NCBI GenBank assembly: GCA_019359235.1
Contig: JAHHHT010000006.1
Span: 186,001 to 250,000 of the forward strand
Source of the DNA: Oscillatoria princeps RMCB-10
GTDB lineage: Bacteria; Cyanobacteriota; Cyanobacteriia; Cyanobacteriales; Oscillatoriaceae
Direction: 5' to 3'
DNA length: 64,000 nucleotides
In this document: positions 9,139 to 16,879 of the stretch, piece by piece
Position numbering within the stretch: the stretch's first letter is position 1
How the letters are laid out: each line of letters begins with the position of its first letter
Notes under the pieces: generated by a model
Told to the model about the DNA's origin: nothing
Database searches by the model: none
What the model saw: only the letters and a program-made list of their open reading frames with translations
Made by a program: the position numbers and the translations under genes

Positions 9139-10203
9139 TTAGACGGGGGTGGCGGTGTTCCTCTGCGGCGGGTTTAACAGGACGCCCGCCGGTCGCCGCT
9201 GAGGCTCCCCAAGCATGACCACAGAACAGGTCAATTGCTGAACCAGCTGGGTCGTGAAATCACCGATCTCTGTCCCCGCTGAGGTGAGACGGGGCAGCGA
9301 ACGCAAAACAACCAAATCAGCGGAGTCAGAGGCGTTGAGAATCGCTTTGGCCACATCCGCGTGCGGCTTGACGTGAATCTGAATCTCCGCCTTCCCTGGA
9401 GGAGCCCATTTCGACACCATTAAAGACAATTGCGACTCAATCCAGGCCATCTGGCTCGGTGAGGTTCTGCGCTCGCACACATGTAACAATGTTAGCTTTG
9501 CCTGATTCGCACCGGCCAGAACTTGAGCGAAGCGCACCGTCCGCACAGCTTGCGGCGTTAAGTTTTCCACCGGCACCTTTCCGGCGCTCCATTTTCAGCG
9601 GCGAATCGAGAACTCGCGCAATCGCCACCGGACAGTGAGCCCCCCACAAGACACCATCAATGACATTCCCAAACAAGCGAGCGCCAAACGAGCGTCCGGA
9701 AAGCCCCAGCCCATCACAATCAGACTGGCATTTTGTTCGCGACTAGCACGGCTAATCGCCTGCCGTAAAAGGATGCTCTGCCGGCCCAGTTCCCCAGTTC
9801 AGCTGGGGAGTTTCCGCCTCCAAGCAGGTGCTCGCCGCACTCAGCCCCACCGCCACCCGACTGACGATCACCGGCCCGAGGGTTGAGGTAGCCAGCATCA
9901 GCAAATCACGCAGTTTAACACTTCTTCAGTCAGCAACCCTGCCGATAGCCAACCAGCGTAGCCGCCAGAGTCGCACCCACCTGCGGCAGCGACAGCGACC
10001 ACATCGTCAGCATTTCTTGGCGGCTGTAGCGGTAAATCAGTTTCGCCAAGAAAGCAGCCACAAATTTACTGCCAATCAAAGCCCCCACAATGGCAAGCGG
10101 CATCCAAACAGAGGCAACGCTCTTGAGGAAAGCGGGGACATCAATCTGTTACCCCAGATCCACAAAGAAAATGGGGATGAACAGCACATTCCCCACGACG
10201 CTA
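9139..10203 (-). pseudogene. Decayed CPA2-type cation/proton antiporter with USP domain (C-terminal half)
   Basis: Minus-strand translation gives pieces of one protein in different frames. First come GNVLFIPIFFVDLG, a stop, and membrane helices including AFLAKLIYRYSRQEMLTMWSL and LPQVGATLAATLVGY. Then STLGPVIVSRVA, and finally a universal-stress (USP) domain ending QLVQQLTCSVVMLGEPQ. This order (antiporter helices then USP domain) is that of cyanobacterial KefB/NhaS-like CPA2 antiporters. At least one internal stop and several frameshifts are needed, and the N-terminal half is missing where a dispersed repeat begins at about 10205. The longest open piece, 9139-9576, is only the USP end. Clearly non-functional as a transporter. 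Confidence 0.75.
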
Positions 10204-10283
10204 AATTAGATATATAAAAAAAGCCACCCAAAACATTTGCTTTGATGGCGTGTGTTTGGGTTTTAAATGTTATAAACCTTACC

Positions 10284-10446
10284 GATAAGTTCTAAATGAT
10301 TTGTGAGAATCCTCTCTCTTTTCTTTCCTTGGCGCTCTACCCTGCGGGTAGGCGCAACGCCTAAGCGCTCTGTCGCTAAGAGCGCCCGGCGCAAGCGCCT
10401 AAAGCGCTAGCCGCTGGCGCGTCTATGGCGTCTTGGCGGTTTATTA
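10284..10446 (+). repeat. Long dispersed repeat, copy A (inverted partner at 11677-11837)
   Basis: About 160 bp running from the GATAAGTTCTAAAT element to TATGGCGTCTTGGCGGTTTA. It is rich in nested inverted repeats (CTACCCTGCGGGTAG, GCGCAACGC...GCGCAAGCGC, AAGCGCT). A nearly identical copy lies in reverse orientation at 11677-11837. It occupies the place where the N-terminal half of the neighbouring antiporter pseudogene should continue, suggesting insertion and/or recombination there. Confidence 0.8.
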
Positions 10447-10556
10447 AAACAATAATTTTCACAACTCAAGAACGAACCGCTATAAACCGGCATTATAACA
10501 TGCCGGTCGCCCTCACCGGGCGCTCCCCAGCGGGACTTCCAGCCGGTCGGCTAGTG

Positions 10557-10803
10557 TTAAGGTTCGCCCAGCATCACCAGGGAACAGGGCAGCTGCCGCA
10601 CCACCTGAGCTGTCACATCATTGATTTCCAAACCCGCCACTGTCCGACGCCGGACAGACTGCAGGAAATTCAACCCGTGCGAACCAAAGCAGCGCACCGG
10701 CAGCCAGCAGCTGGAAGAAGACCGGCACAATTAAAATCACGGCCACGAGGATGGGAAAACCAACCAGGGGTTGCTTATTCAGCAATTCCAGCACCGCTGC
10801 CAT
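10557..10803 (-). pseudogene. Internally deleted antiporter gene (N- and C-termini only)
   Basis: The minus-strand ORF from ATG 10803 begins MAAVLELLNKQPLVGFPILV and IVPVFFQ, which resembles the start of cyanobacterial CPA2 antiporters ('..EPLVGFTILLLVxLTVPPIFERL'). After about 35 codons the antiporter sequence is lost. In another frame the DNA then encodes RRRTVAGLEINDVTAQVV and RQLPCSLVMLGEP followed by a stop, which is the end of the USP domain. So the central ~600 residues are gone. It lies in tandem with the other decayed copy (9139-10203), implying two ancestral paralogues, or one duplicated then eroded. Confidence 0.65.
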
Positions 10804-10884
10804 AGAGTTGTTAGCGGGTAGTGGTTAGTTGTTAGCTGCTAGCACCTCTAACAACTCGCCCCTAAACACTAACATGTCTCAAAG

Positions 10885-11553
10885 CTAGGCGTGGATTTGG
10901 CTCAAAATCGCCCTTAACCGGTCGTAGTCATCCTGGAGCAACACACTGAGAGCGCGTCCGGCTCGCACCAGCCACTGGCGGTCAGCCTTGCGAAACTGAT
11001 AGATCCCGCGCATCACAGCCGCCGCCAGCGGATCGGCTGGCGCATCTTCCACTTGCAGCAATGTCCGCAAAAAATCCATCTGTTCGCTAAAATTAATAAT
11101 CTCCTGAGGTTCGCACCGGTAAACTGCTTGGTGAATTTGTGGCGGTCTGGGAGGAATATACTGGTAAAACGTTGCGCTCGGTTTCCTGGAACCGTTTTTC
11201 CCCTGAACCGGCGGCGAAAACCCCACAATTACTGCCCGAAACTCGGCTGTCAGCATGGCAAAAATCTGGGGTTGCTCTTCCCGCAACTCTTCCAGAGACA
11301 GCCCCAGAGCCCTGGCCCTGTGCACGGAATCGATCGGGGTGGTGGTTGCGTGGTAAACCACCGCATAAATTTGGTTTCCCGATTCTTCATCCAGCGACCT
11401 CACCCAGCTGCCAAATTCGGGCATTTCTGGAAACTTCAAGTCGTCTGGATCGAGACACTGTGCCAAAAAATTCGTCGTGGCAGTTTCAATGACCTCGGCA
11501 ATGTGACTGGGGTGGCGGTTGCCGGCAGCAAACTGTGGCAGGGGAAGGCGCAT
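10885..11553 (-). CDS. HAS-barrel domain protein (conserved in cyanobacteria)
   Basis: The 222-residue product starts MRLPLPQFAAGNRHPSHIAE and contains GNQIYAVVYHATTTPIDSVH, RALGLSLEELREEQPQIF and YIPPRPPQIHQAVYRC. I recognise it as the cyanobacterial HAS-barrel (HerA/ATP-synthase barrel) protein family. The barrel is known from DNA-translocating HerA and ATP synthases, but the job of the stand-alone cyanobacterial protein is not established. The second half is helical. The gene is intact although it sits inside the region bounded by the 160-bp inverted dispersed repeats and next to an antiporter pseudogene, so it appears to be under selection. Confidence 0.8.
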   Translation of the reverse strand: MRLPLPQFAAGNRHPSHIAEVIETATTNFLAQCLDPDDLKFPEMPEFGSWVRSLDEESGNQIYAVVYHATTTPIDSVHRARALGLSLEELREEQPQIFAMLTAEFRAVIVGFSPPVQGKNGSRKPSATFYQYIPPRPPQIHQAVYRCEPQEIINFSEQMDFLRTLLQVEDAPADPLAAAVMRGIYQFRKADRQWLVRAGRALSVLLQDDYDRLRAILSQIHA

Positions 11554-12049
11554 ATTTGGTCAACTCTCAACTTTTAATCTTAACTTTCCTCGTGGTGGGG
11601 TCTGGGAACGCCCTGTAATAGCAAGTTTGTAAAAAAGTATTATAGCGCTTGTACTTGAGGGGGTAAAATATTTTTTTATAAACCGCCAAGACGCCATAGA
11701 CGCGCCAGCGGCTAGCGCTTTAGGCGCTTGCGCCGGGCGCTCTTAGCGACAGAGCGCTTAGGCGTTGCGCCTACCCGCAGGGTAGAGCGCCAAGCAAAGA
11801 AAAGAGAGATAATTTCACAAATAATTTAGAACTTATCTATATATGGTATGCTGCGCCAAAGCGCGATAACTTTACAGGGCGGGTGTGGGTAGTTCCCGTC
11901 TGGCAAGGCACTTTAATTATACTCGCAATTGCAATTCGGCAAGGCACCCCACTTTTACTTTGAAACATGCATGTGAGGTGCGCTCCCCTCTGGCACGGCA
12001 CCCCACTTCAAAGGGAGTGAGCGAGAGTTGGGAACGCACCCTACTTGTT
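11554..12049. other. Intergenic region with repeats
   Basis: No gene is visible. It contains the inverted copy of the long dispersed repeat (listed separately). It also has three spaced 'GGCA(A/C)GGCAC' elements at about 11900-12003, two of them continuing into CCCCACTT. The short plus-strand ORF here does not resemble a protein. Confidence 0.4.
11677..11837 (-). repeat. Long dispersed repeat, copy B (inverted partner of 10284-10446)
   Basis: Reads as the reverse complement of copy A from TAAACCGCCAAGACGCCATA to ATAATTTAGAACTTATC, with only a few differences. Together the two copies form a 160-bp inverted repeat around 1.2 kb holding the deleted antiporter gene and the HAS-barrel gene. Shortened relatives occur at about 34378-34457, 42590-42672 and 60603-60650. 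Confidence 0.8.
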
Positions 12050-12247
12050 TTATTTCCCTTTGGGGCGGCCTGCTGTGGCGTCAACCAGTTCTAATTCAGA
12101 GAGTCGAAATGTCACTAACTTATCCCAGTTACCCCCTTCAAATAGCACCGCTGCTTTGCCATCAGTTACCCGCTGCACTTGCCCTTGAAAAGCGTAGTAG
12201 GTATCGTTTGGGTTCTTGACTCGCACTGCCGATCCTGGTAGAATCAT
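12050..12247 (-). CDS. ndhS: NAD(P)H dehydrogenase-like complex subunit S
   Basis: This 65-residue protein is a close match to remembered NdhS sequences: [20 protein letters not shown], then [20 protein letters not shown] and [12 protein letters not shown]. NdhS has an SH3-like fold on the stromal/cytoplasmic arm of NDH-1 and helps dock ferredoxin, the electron donor for cyclic electron flow and respiration. The length is normal for the short cyanobacterial form. It is transcribed in the same direction as rodA, 107 bp upstream of it on the minus strand; whether they form one transcript is unknown. Confidence 0.93.
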   Translation of the reverse strand: MILPGSAVRVKNPNDTYYAFQGQVQRVTDGKAAVLFEGGNWDKLVTFRLSELELVDATAGRPKGK

Positions 12248-12354
12248 AATCCCTCACCGCTAGGTTTTCATCTAATAGTTTAAAACATTTTGGATTTCGG
12301 ACTGGAATTGTCTGGGGAGCAATCTAAAATCTAAAATCCCCAATCTTAAATCCT

Positions 12355-13662
12355 TTAATAGCGCTGCCGCTGCCGGTGATTGGCCACAGATTCCACCAGC
12401 CCTATGGCGATAAAGTTGGTCAGCAATGCCGAGCGACCGTAACTGATCCAGGGCAGGGGAATGCCGGTGACTGGCGCTAGGCCAATGGTCATGCCAATAT
12501 TGACGATCACCTGAAATACCAGCATAGACAAAACGCCAATGGCAAGTAAAGAGCCAAAGTTGTCTTTGGCACTTTGGGCAATCAGCACTAAGCGCAGGCA
12601 GATCAGCCAGAAGACCAACAGCACCGACAGGCAGCCAACGAAGCCCAGTTCTTCACCAATGGCTGAGAAAATGAAATCCGTATGCTGTTCGGGAATGAAA
12701 TTGAGTTGGGTTTGGGTTCCGTGGTAGAGTCCCCGCCCCCACAGTTCGCCGGCACCAATGGCAATCCGCGACTGGATCAGGTGATAGCCCCCGCCCAGCG
12801 GGTCTTTCTCTGGGTCCAGGAACAGAATCAGCCGGTCTTTTTGGTAATCTTTCAGCAATCCCCACAAAATGTGACCCAGCACGCCGGCCATCCCGTTGAC
12901 CCCCATTGCGCCCAGGGTTCCCAACCACGGCCAGGGCAGGCTGGCCAACCCGACCGCACCCATTGCGGCCACCCACACCAGCCAAGGCAGGCTGCGCCAA
13001 AGGGCAGCACCTATATCCTGAGTGGTTCCCCACTCCGACCACTCCGGCACGCACACGCCATAAATAATGGCGGAAACAAGCGGAGAAACCATCAGCAACA
13101 GCCAGCCCGGATTGGCATTTGCCCAGTATAGCATGCCAAGGGTGATAGCTCCAAACACAAGTGACGTTCCCAGATCCGGCTGTAAAAACACCAAAGCCCA
13201 GGGGACGCCGGTGATAGCCAGGGTTTTCACAACAGCTGGGATGGTTGAGGCGGAACGAGTGTGCAGCAGGGCGGCGAGAGAGATAATTATCCCTACCTTG
13301 GCAAATTCAGAGGGTTGAATGTTAAAGCCGCCGATGGTGATCCACCGCTGGGCCCCCAGGGCGGTGGTGCCAACAAACATCACCGCTAGCAGGGATAGAT
13401 TGGTGAGCCCATAGATCGCCCAGTGCCACTGAATCAAAATCGCGTAGTGCCAGCGGGCGATCCCCAGCGCTAGTGCCAAACCAATCCCGCCGACGAGCCA
13501 GTGCTGCCACCAGTCCGTCCACCCGAGGTTGAGTTCTGTACTGCGGATCATTATCCCGCCAAACACGGTGAGGCCGATCGTCAGGGCGAACAGCAGCCAG
13601 TCCACCTGATGCCAGGGGGCCAGCATTGACTTCCAGCGAACTAGCAGGAACTTCTGCAACAT
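12355..13662 (-). CDS. rodA: Rod-shape determining SEDS glycosyltransferase RodA
   Basis: The 435-residue integral membrane protein has the SEDS-family pattern: ten membrane segments, GAQRWI followed by QPSEFAK, a long loop with DPEKDPLGGGYHLIQS (the conserved extracytoplasmic segment) and the C-terminal GIPLPWISYGRSALLTNF signature. SEDS proteins polymerise peptidoglycan from lipid II with a class B PBP; RodA serves elongation. Family conservation distinguishes it from FtsW by the absence of a long N-terminal tail and by the mrp/ndhS context. The start ATG at 13662 gives the usual short N-terminus. Confidence 0.92.
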   Translation of the reverse strand: MLQKFLLVRWKSMLAPWHQVDWLLFALTIGLTVFGGIMIRSTELNLGWTDWWQHWLVGGIGLALALGIARWHYAILIQWHWAIYGLTNLSLLAVMFVGTTALGAQRWITIGGFNIQPSEFAKVGIIISLAALLHTRSASTIPAVVKTLAITGVPWALVFLQPDLGTSLVFGAITLGMLYWANANPGWLLLMVSPLVSAIIYGVCVPEWSEWGTTQDIGAALWRSLPWLVWVAAMGAVGLASLPWPWLGTLGAMGVNGMAGVLGHILWGLLKDYQKDRLILFLDPEKDPLGGGYHLIQSRIAIGAGELWGRGLYHGTQTQLNFIPEQHTDFIFSAIGEELGFVGCLSVLLVFWLICLRLVLIAQSAKDNFGSLLAIGVLSMLVFQVIVNIGMTIGLAPVTGIPLPWISYGRSALLTNFIAIGLVESVANHRQRQRY

Positions 13663-13798
13663 TTTTCACGAACTAGGATAATTTTTGATTGAGTGTGGCA
13701 GCGGACAGATACATTTCACCCCGAAAGATATAAAAAAATGTGAGTGAGGCACGAGCTAGAATGAGACTGTCACGCCAGCTTTTCAAATTCCGGTAATG

Positions 13799-15055
13799 TC
13801 AGGAGTATTCGTAACCATCCTTCCTCTGGACTGGCTTTAGGAATTGAACCTCCCCCGGTTTAAGGTTCAATTGAGCCTTATTCGGTAAGGTGATGCAAAA
13901 CCTTCCATCGGTTCTTGGGGTCAGTCTTCCTACTTTACCTTGGAAGCTGACGACATCCCCCGTAAACCAGCCCCGGATTGGACGGAGAGGATTGTGCCTT
14001 ACGGGATAGCCGTACTTGTTCAAGGCGGCTTTTTGTCTTCCTCCCTGCCCTCTTGCCTTTATTGACAGAGGTTTTGAGGTGAGGACATTTAGGTCGTCAA
14101 CTGCGCCAACGCACGCGGCATCTAACCAGTGAGTCTTAGGCAGTCCCAGCCGAATCCTGTTCCATTTAGTCCTCCCACCTGTAGCGGCGGACACATTTAG
14201 TCCAGTATCTTTCAGAGCACTGTACAGCGCCCACCTAGTAGCGTTGACGGCGGCGGCGTCTCTAAGTGGCGCAATAGCTAGGGACCTAATCTTGTTGAGA
14301 AGGTCTGCTTTCTTCTTGAGGAAGTCCTCAATAGGTCTATCGCCCTTCTTCTGGTTACATTGGTGGCAGGCAAGCGTCAGGTTAGATAGGCGGTCAGTCC
14401 CACCTTTTGACTTCGGCTGGATGTGTTCGACCTCTAAGCAGGTATTCTCTTTGCCACAGTAAGCGCATTTGCGACCCCACTTTTCCAGGAGATATTCCCT
14501 GACTTCATACCCAAACAGCTCTCCCCGCTGATACTCGACACCCGAGATTTCAGGATTTTGTAAAGCTTGAGTGTCAAACCGAACGAGTTCTTGCGCGATG
14601 GCAGTAACAGGACAGTACCGCATCAGCCTTTTGACCCAAGTCATTGTCGTTAATACTCTGTGCGCCAGACTCGGAGGGAGCGAGCCTTTGACAGAGGTTC
14701 TATTTAGGAATCTGGCTTGACGGTATCTTGTTTTCCGGGCTCTGCGGTTGCGACGGCGTTGGCTCCTTTGGAGCAACTTTTCTTTAATCTGGAAGCCCCT
14801 GTGAATTAGCTGTGCCGCCCACAGGACGTTCTGTCGGAGCAGCAGAGCAATCCCCGTAATCTTGGAGCCTGGGTCAATCTTGAGAACGTATTCGTTGACG
14901 GGTTGTTGCGCTCTGCTCTCCTTCAGAATGATGGTGAACGGATAGCGCCGGAAGACGGCAGCCAATCCTAGCGAAAGTAAGCGGCGTGCTTGACCTGGGT
15001 GGACTGGGTCGAGGGGACGCTTGCCTGCATCAATCACGAAAACGTAGTTAGACAC
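13799..15055 (-). CDS. iscB: IscB RNA-guided nuclease (RuvC-HNH)
   Basis: The 418-residue protein has the full IscB order: PLMP-type N-terminus (VFVIDAGKRPLDPVHP, RRYPFTIIL), RuvC-I with D61 in KIDPGSKITGIAL, an Arg-rich bridge helix (RRRNRRARKTRYR, about 101-112) and RuvC-II with E156 in AQELVRFDTQ. The HNH domain has CAYC (197-200), EVEHIQP with H211, and CHQC (230-233). RuvC-III has HWLDAAC (H309, D312). A C-terminal domain follows. All catalytic residues are present, so it should be active. The GTG start at 15055 is chosen for the GGAGG 6 nt upstream. IscB uses an omega RNA encoded just upstream (15056-15262). No tnpA lies nearby. It splits rodA from mrp. Confidence 0.95.
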   Translation of the reverse strand: MSNYVFVIDAGKRPLDPVHPGQARRLLSLGLAAVFRRYPFTIILKESRAQQPVNEYVLKIDPGSKITGIALLLRQNVLWAAQLIHRGFQIKEKLLQRSQRRRNRRARKTRYRQARFLNRTSVKGSLPPSLAHRVLTTMTWVKRLMRYCPVTAIAQELVRFDTQALQNPEISGVEYQRGELFGYEVREYLLEKWGRKCAYCGKENTCLEVEHIQPKSKGGTDRLSNLTLACHQCNQKKGDRPIEDFLKKKADLLNKIRSLAIAPLRDAAAVNATRWALYSALKDTGLNVSAATGGRTKWNRIRLGLPKTHWLDAACVGAVDDLNVLTSKPLSIKARGQGGRQKAALNKYGYPVRHNPLRPIRGWFTGDVVSFQGKVGRLTPRTDGRFCITLPNKAQLNLKPGEVQFLKPVQRKDGYEYS

Positions 15056-15262
15056 GAATGTCCTCCGATTGCTCGGGTAATGTGTGCCTAGAAAATGTTG
15101 AGGGAGCTTTTTAGGCCAGCTACACTGCCAATCCAGATGGGCTTACTTAATAGCTGGCGATAGGGCTGCGGGCTGGCTACAAGCCGCAGGTATCATGGCC
15201 CTCCCCAACGGAGTCCCATTGCTGGGACTGATTGGTGCCTCCCACCTTGGTTTACCGGAATT
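15056..15262 (-). ncRNA. Omega RNA (HEARO) of the IscB element
   Basis: The segment immediately 5' of iscB, on the coding strand, has the primary and secondary structure of HEARO/omega RNA. There is a GTGGGAGGCACCAATC block, a hairpin GTCCC-AGCAAT-GGGAC (15212-15229), and a stem CTGCG...CGCAG with GGCTTGTAGCCAGCC inside (15166-15189). Next come TATTAAGTAAGCCCATCTGG and GGCAGTGTAGCTGGCC, then the GGAGG before the GTG of iscB. Known omega RNAs carry the guide at their 5' end, which here would fall at about 15247-15265, bordering the mrp stop codon. The exact 5' end cannot be fixed from sequence alone. Confidence 0.85.
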
Positions 15263-15274
15263 TACCGGAAACTA

Positions 15275-16354
15275 CTAGATTTTCGGTAGGAGGGCAGCCA
15301 CAGAAACTCTGCCGGCAATCCGCCCGGCGATCTCCTGCAGCGCTTTCGCCGAAGCCGAATCAGGGGCGGCTATCACCACCGGCACGCCGGCATCGCCTCC
15401 CTCTCGCAGGTGAATTTCCAGGGGCACGCACCCCAGCAGCGGCACCCCCAGTTCCTGAGCGGTTTTCTGGCCACCCCCGGAACCAAAGATGTCGTACTGC
15501 CGGTCTGGCATGTCCGGCGGGATGAAATAGCTCATGTTTTCCACAATCCCCAGCACCGGCACCCCCATCTGCTGGAACATCTTCAACCCCTTGCGGGAAT
15601 CCAGCAGCGCCACGTTCTGCGGCGTGGTCACAATCACCGCACCGGCCATCGGCACCGCCTGAGTTAAGGTCAGCTGGGCGTCGCCGGTGCCCGGTGGCAT
15701 GTCCACAATCAAATAGTCCAATTCTCCCCACTCCACCTGGTAGAGAAACTGGCGAATAATGCCATTCAGCATCGGGCCCCGCCAAATCACCGGCTGGTCT
15801 TTATCGATTAAAAACCCCATCGAAACCAGCTTGACGCCGTAGTTAAATGCCGGTTCGAGCACTTCGCCTTGCTTGCCTTGCCGCACTTTCACTTGGGCGT
15901 CTGCCAGTCCTAGCATCATCGGCACGTTGGGGCCATAAATATCGGCATCGATCATCCCAACTTTGGCACCGGCGCGGGCCAGAGACACTGCCACATTCAC
16001 CGCCACGGTCGTCTTGCCGACGCCGCCCTTGCCGCTGGAAATGGCCAGGATATTTTTGACCCCGCCAATCCCCTGCCGGTCGGGCACCGCTTTCTGCTGG
16101 GGCGTTTCCGCTGTCACGTCCACCACCACGTCCTCAACGCCGGGCAGCTGCTTCACCGCCTTTTGACAGTCCTCCACAATAAATTCGCGCAGCGGGCAGG
16201 CGGGAGTGGTCAGCACCAAAGTAAAGCTGACCTTTCCGCCGTCAATCTTAATGTTGCGAATCATGTTCATTTCCACCAAACTCTTGCGGAGTTCGGGGTC
16301 TTGTACCGGTCGCAATACTTCTAAAACAGCACCCGTATCCAGTTGGCTGGCCAT
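15275..16354 (-). CDS. mrp: Mrp/NBP35-family P-loop ATPase (Fe-S cluster carrier)
   Basis: The protein (359 residues from ATG 16354) has an N-terminal MIP18/DUF59 domain (EVLRPVQDPELRKSL, TTPACPLREFI). A Mrp ATPase domain follows, with the deviant Walker A ISSGKGGVGKTTVAVNVAV, an A' DADIYGPN, the switch PPGTGDAQLTL and ENMSYF with FGSGGG. The family binds and transfers 4Fe-4S clusters; the CXXC of some homologues is absent here. The start at 16354 (MASQLD) is preferred because GAGGGGA lies about 8 nt upstream; a longer in-frame start at 16384 has none. Its 5' 587 bp plus 69 bp of upstream DNA are duplicated at 19821-20476. Confidence 0.92.
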   Translation of the reverse strand: MASQLDTGAVLEVLRPVQDPELRKSLVEMNMIRNIKIDGGKVSFTLVLTTPACPLREFIVEDCQKAVKQLPGVEDVVVDVTAETPQQKAVPDRQGIGGVKNILAISSGKGGVGKTTVAVNVAVSLARAGAKVGMIDADIYGPNVPMMLGLADAQVKVRQGKQGEVLEPAFNYGVKLVSMGFLIDKDQPVIWRGPMLNGIIRQFLYQVEWGELDYLIVDMPPGTGDAQLTLTQAVPMAGAVIVTTPQNVALLDSRKGLKMFQQMGVPVLGIVENMSYFIPPDMPDRQYDIFGSGGGQKTAQELGVPLLGCVPLEIHLREGGDAGVPVVIAAPDSASAKALQEIAGRIAGRVSVAALLPKI

Positions 16355-16423
16355 TCGTGTTCTCCCCTCTGGCGGTGGAATCAATACAATTTGTTCCCTC
16401 TCTTCTTAATGGATCTTAACCTT
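15768..16423. repeat. 656-bp direct repeat, left copy (5' part of mrp plus upstream DNA)
   Basis: This segment recurs at 19821-20476 in the same orientation, 4053 bp away, with roughly 15-20 single-base differences and no gaps that I could see. The match begins abruptly inside mrp at AGCATCGGGC and ends at TTAACCTT upstream of it. The two copies bracket a 3.4-kb block carrying genes unrelated to mrp. Confidence 0.93.
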
Positions 16424-16879
16424 TCTGGACGCCTAAAATCCGCTCTGGGACTTTGGGCATAATGCGCTTGGCCGTGTTCGTCAGGAGAATGGCGAGGGAA
16501 AGTCAGGTACAGTGGCTTACTTGACAAGGGCCAGTTTCTCGGCGGTGCTGGCAAGTGTTGAGTCCCACCTTCTCGCGCCCCTTATTTGGCATACAGCTTG
16601 AGGCAGTAGGGGTCTTGCGGATTGAAGATGGGTGGCACAACCCCTTTGGATGACTCCGGATAACTCTTGCCCATACTCCTTTTCCAAGGTATAATATTCT
16701 GAAAGCCAATTGCTCTGGCCAAGTTGCCTTCACATTGAGTCAACAGATAGTGGGCCGCTACTCGACCCTTAACACCAGTGGGGCAGCTCGCGGTGGAGTG
16801 CGGCAAATAGAGTGAGCTATAATCCTCTAGGAGAACCTAAGATGAATAATCTCTTAGTATGTAGAATGGAGCAAGTTGA
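16424..16879. other. Left flank of island: no confident gene
   Basis: Two overlapping short minus-strand ORFs (16503-16733 and 16582-16806) are present. One contains SSKGVVPPIFNPQDPYCLKL, the other ends KVGLNTCQHRRETGPCQVSH. Neither is recognised. The second could be a worn transposase C-terminus, but I cannot support that. On the plus strand an 8-codon ORF (ATG 16866) overlaps the GTG start of the next gene. Promoter elements for the island genes must lie here; none is obvious. Confidence 0.35.

Noticed and set aside
16503-16806. Two short minus-strand ORFs that might be a transposase C-terminus
   Set aside because: The stretch ending KVGLNTCQHRRETGPC loosely recalls TnpB tails, but there is no catalytic motif, so it cannot be supported.
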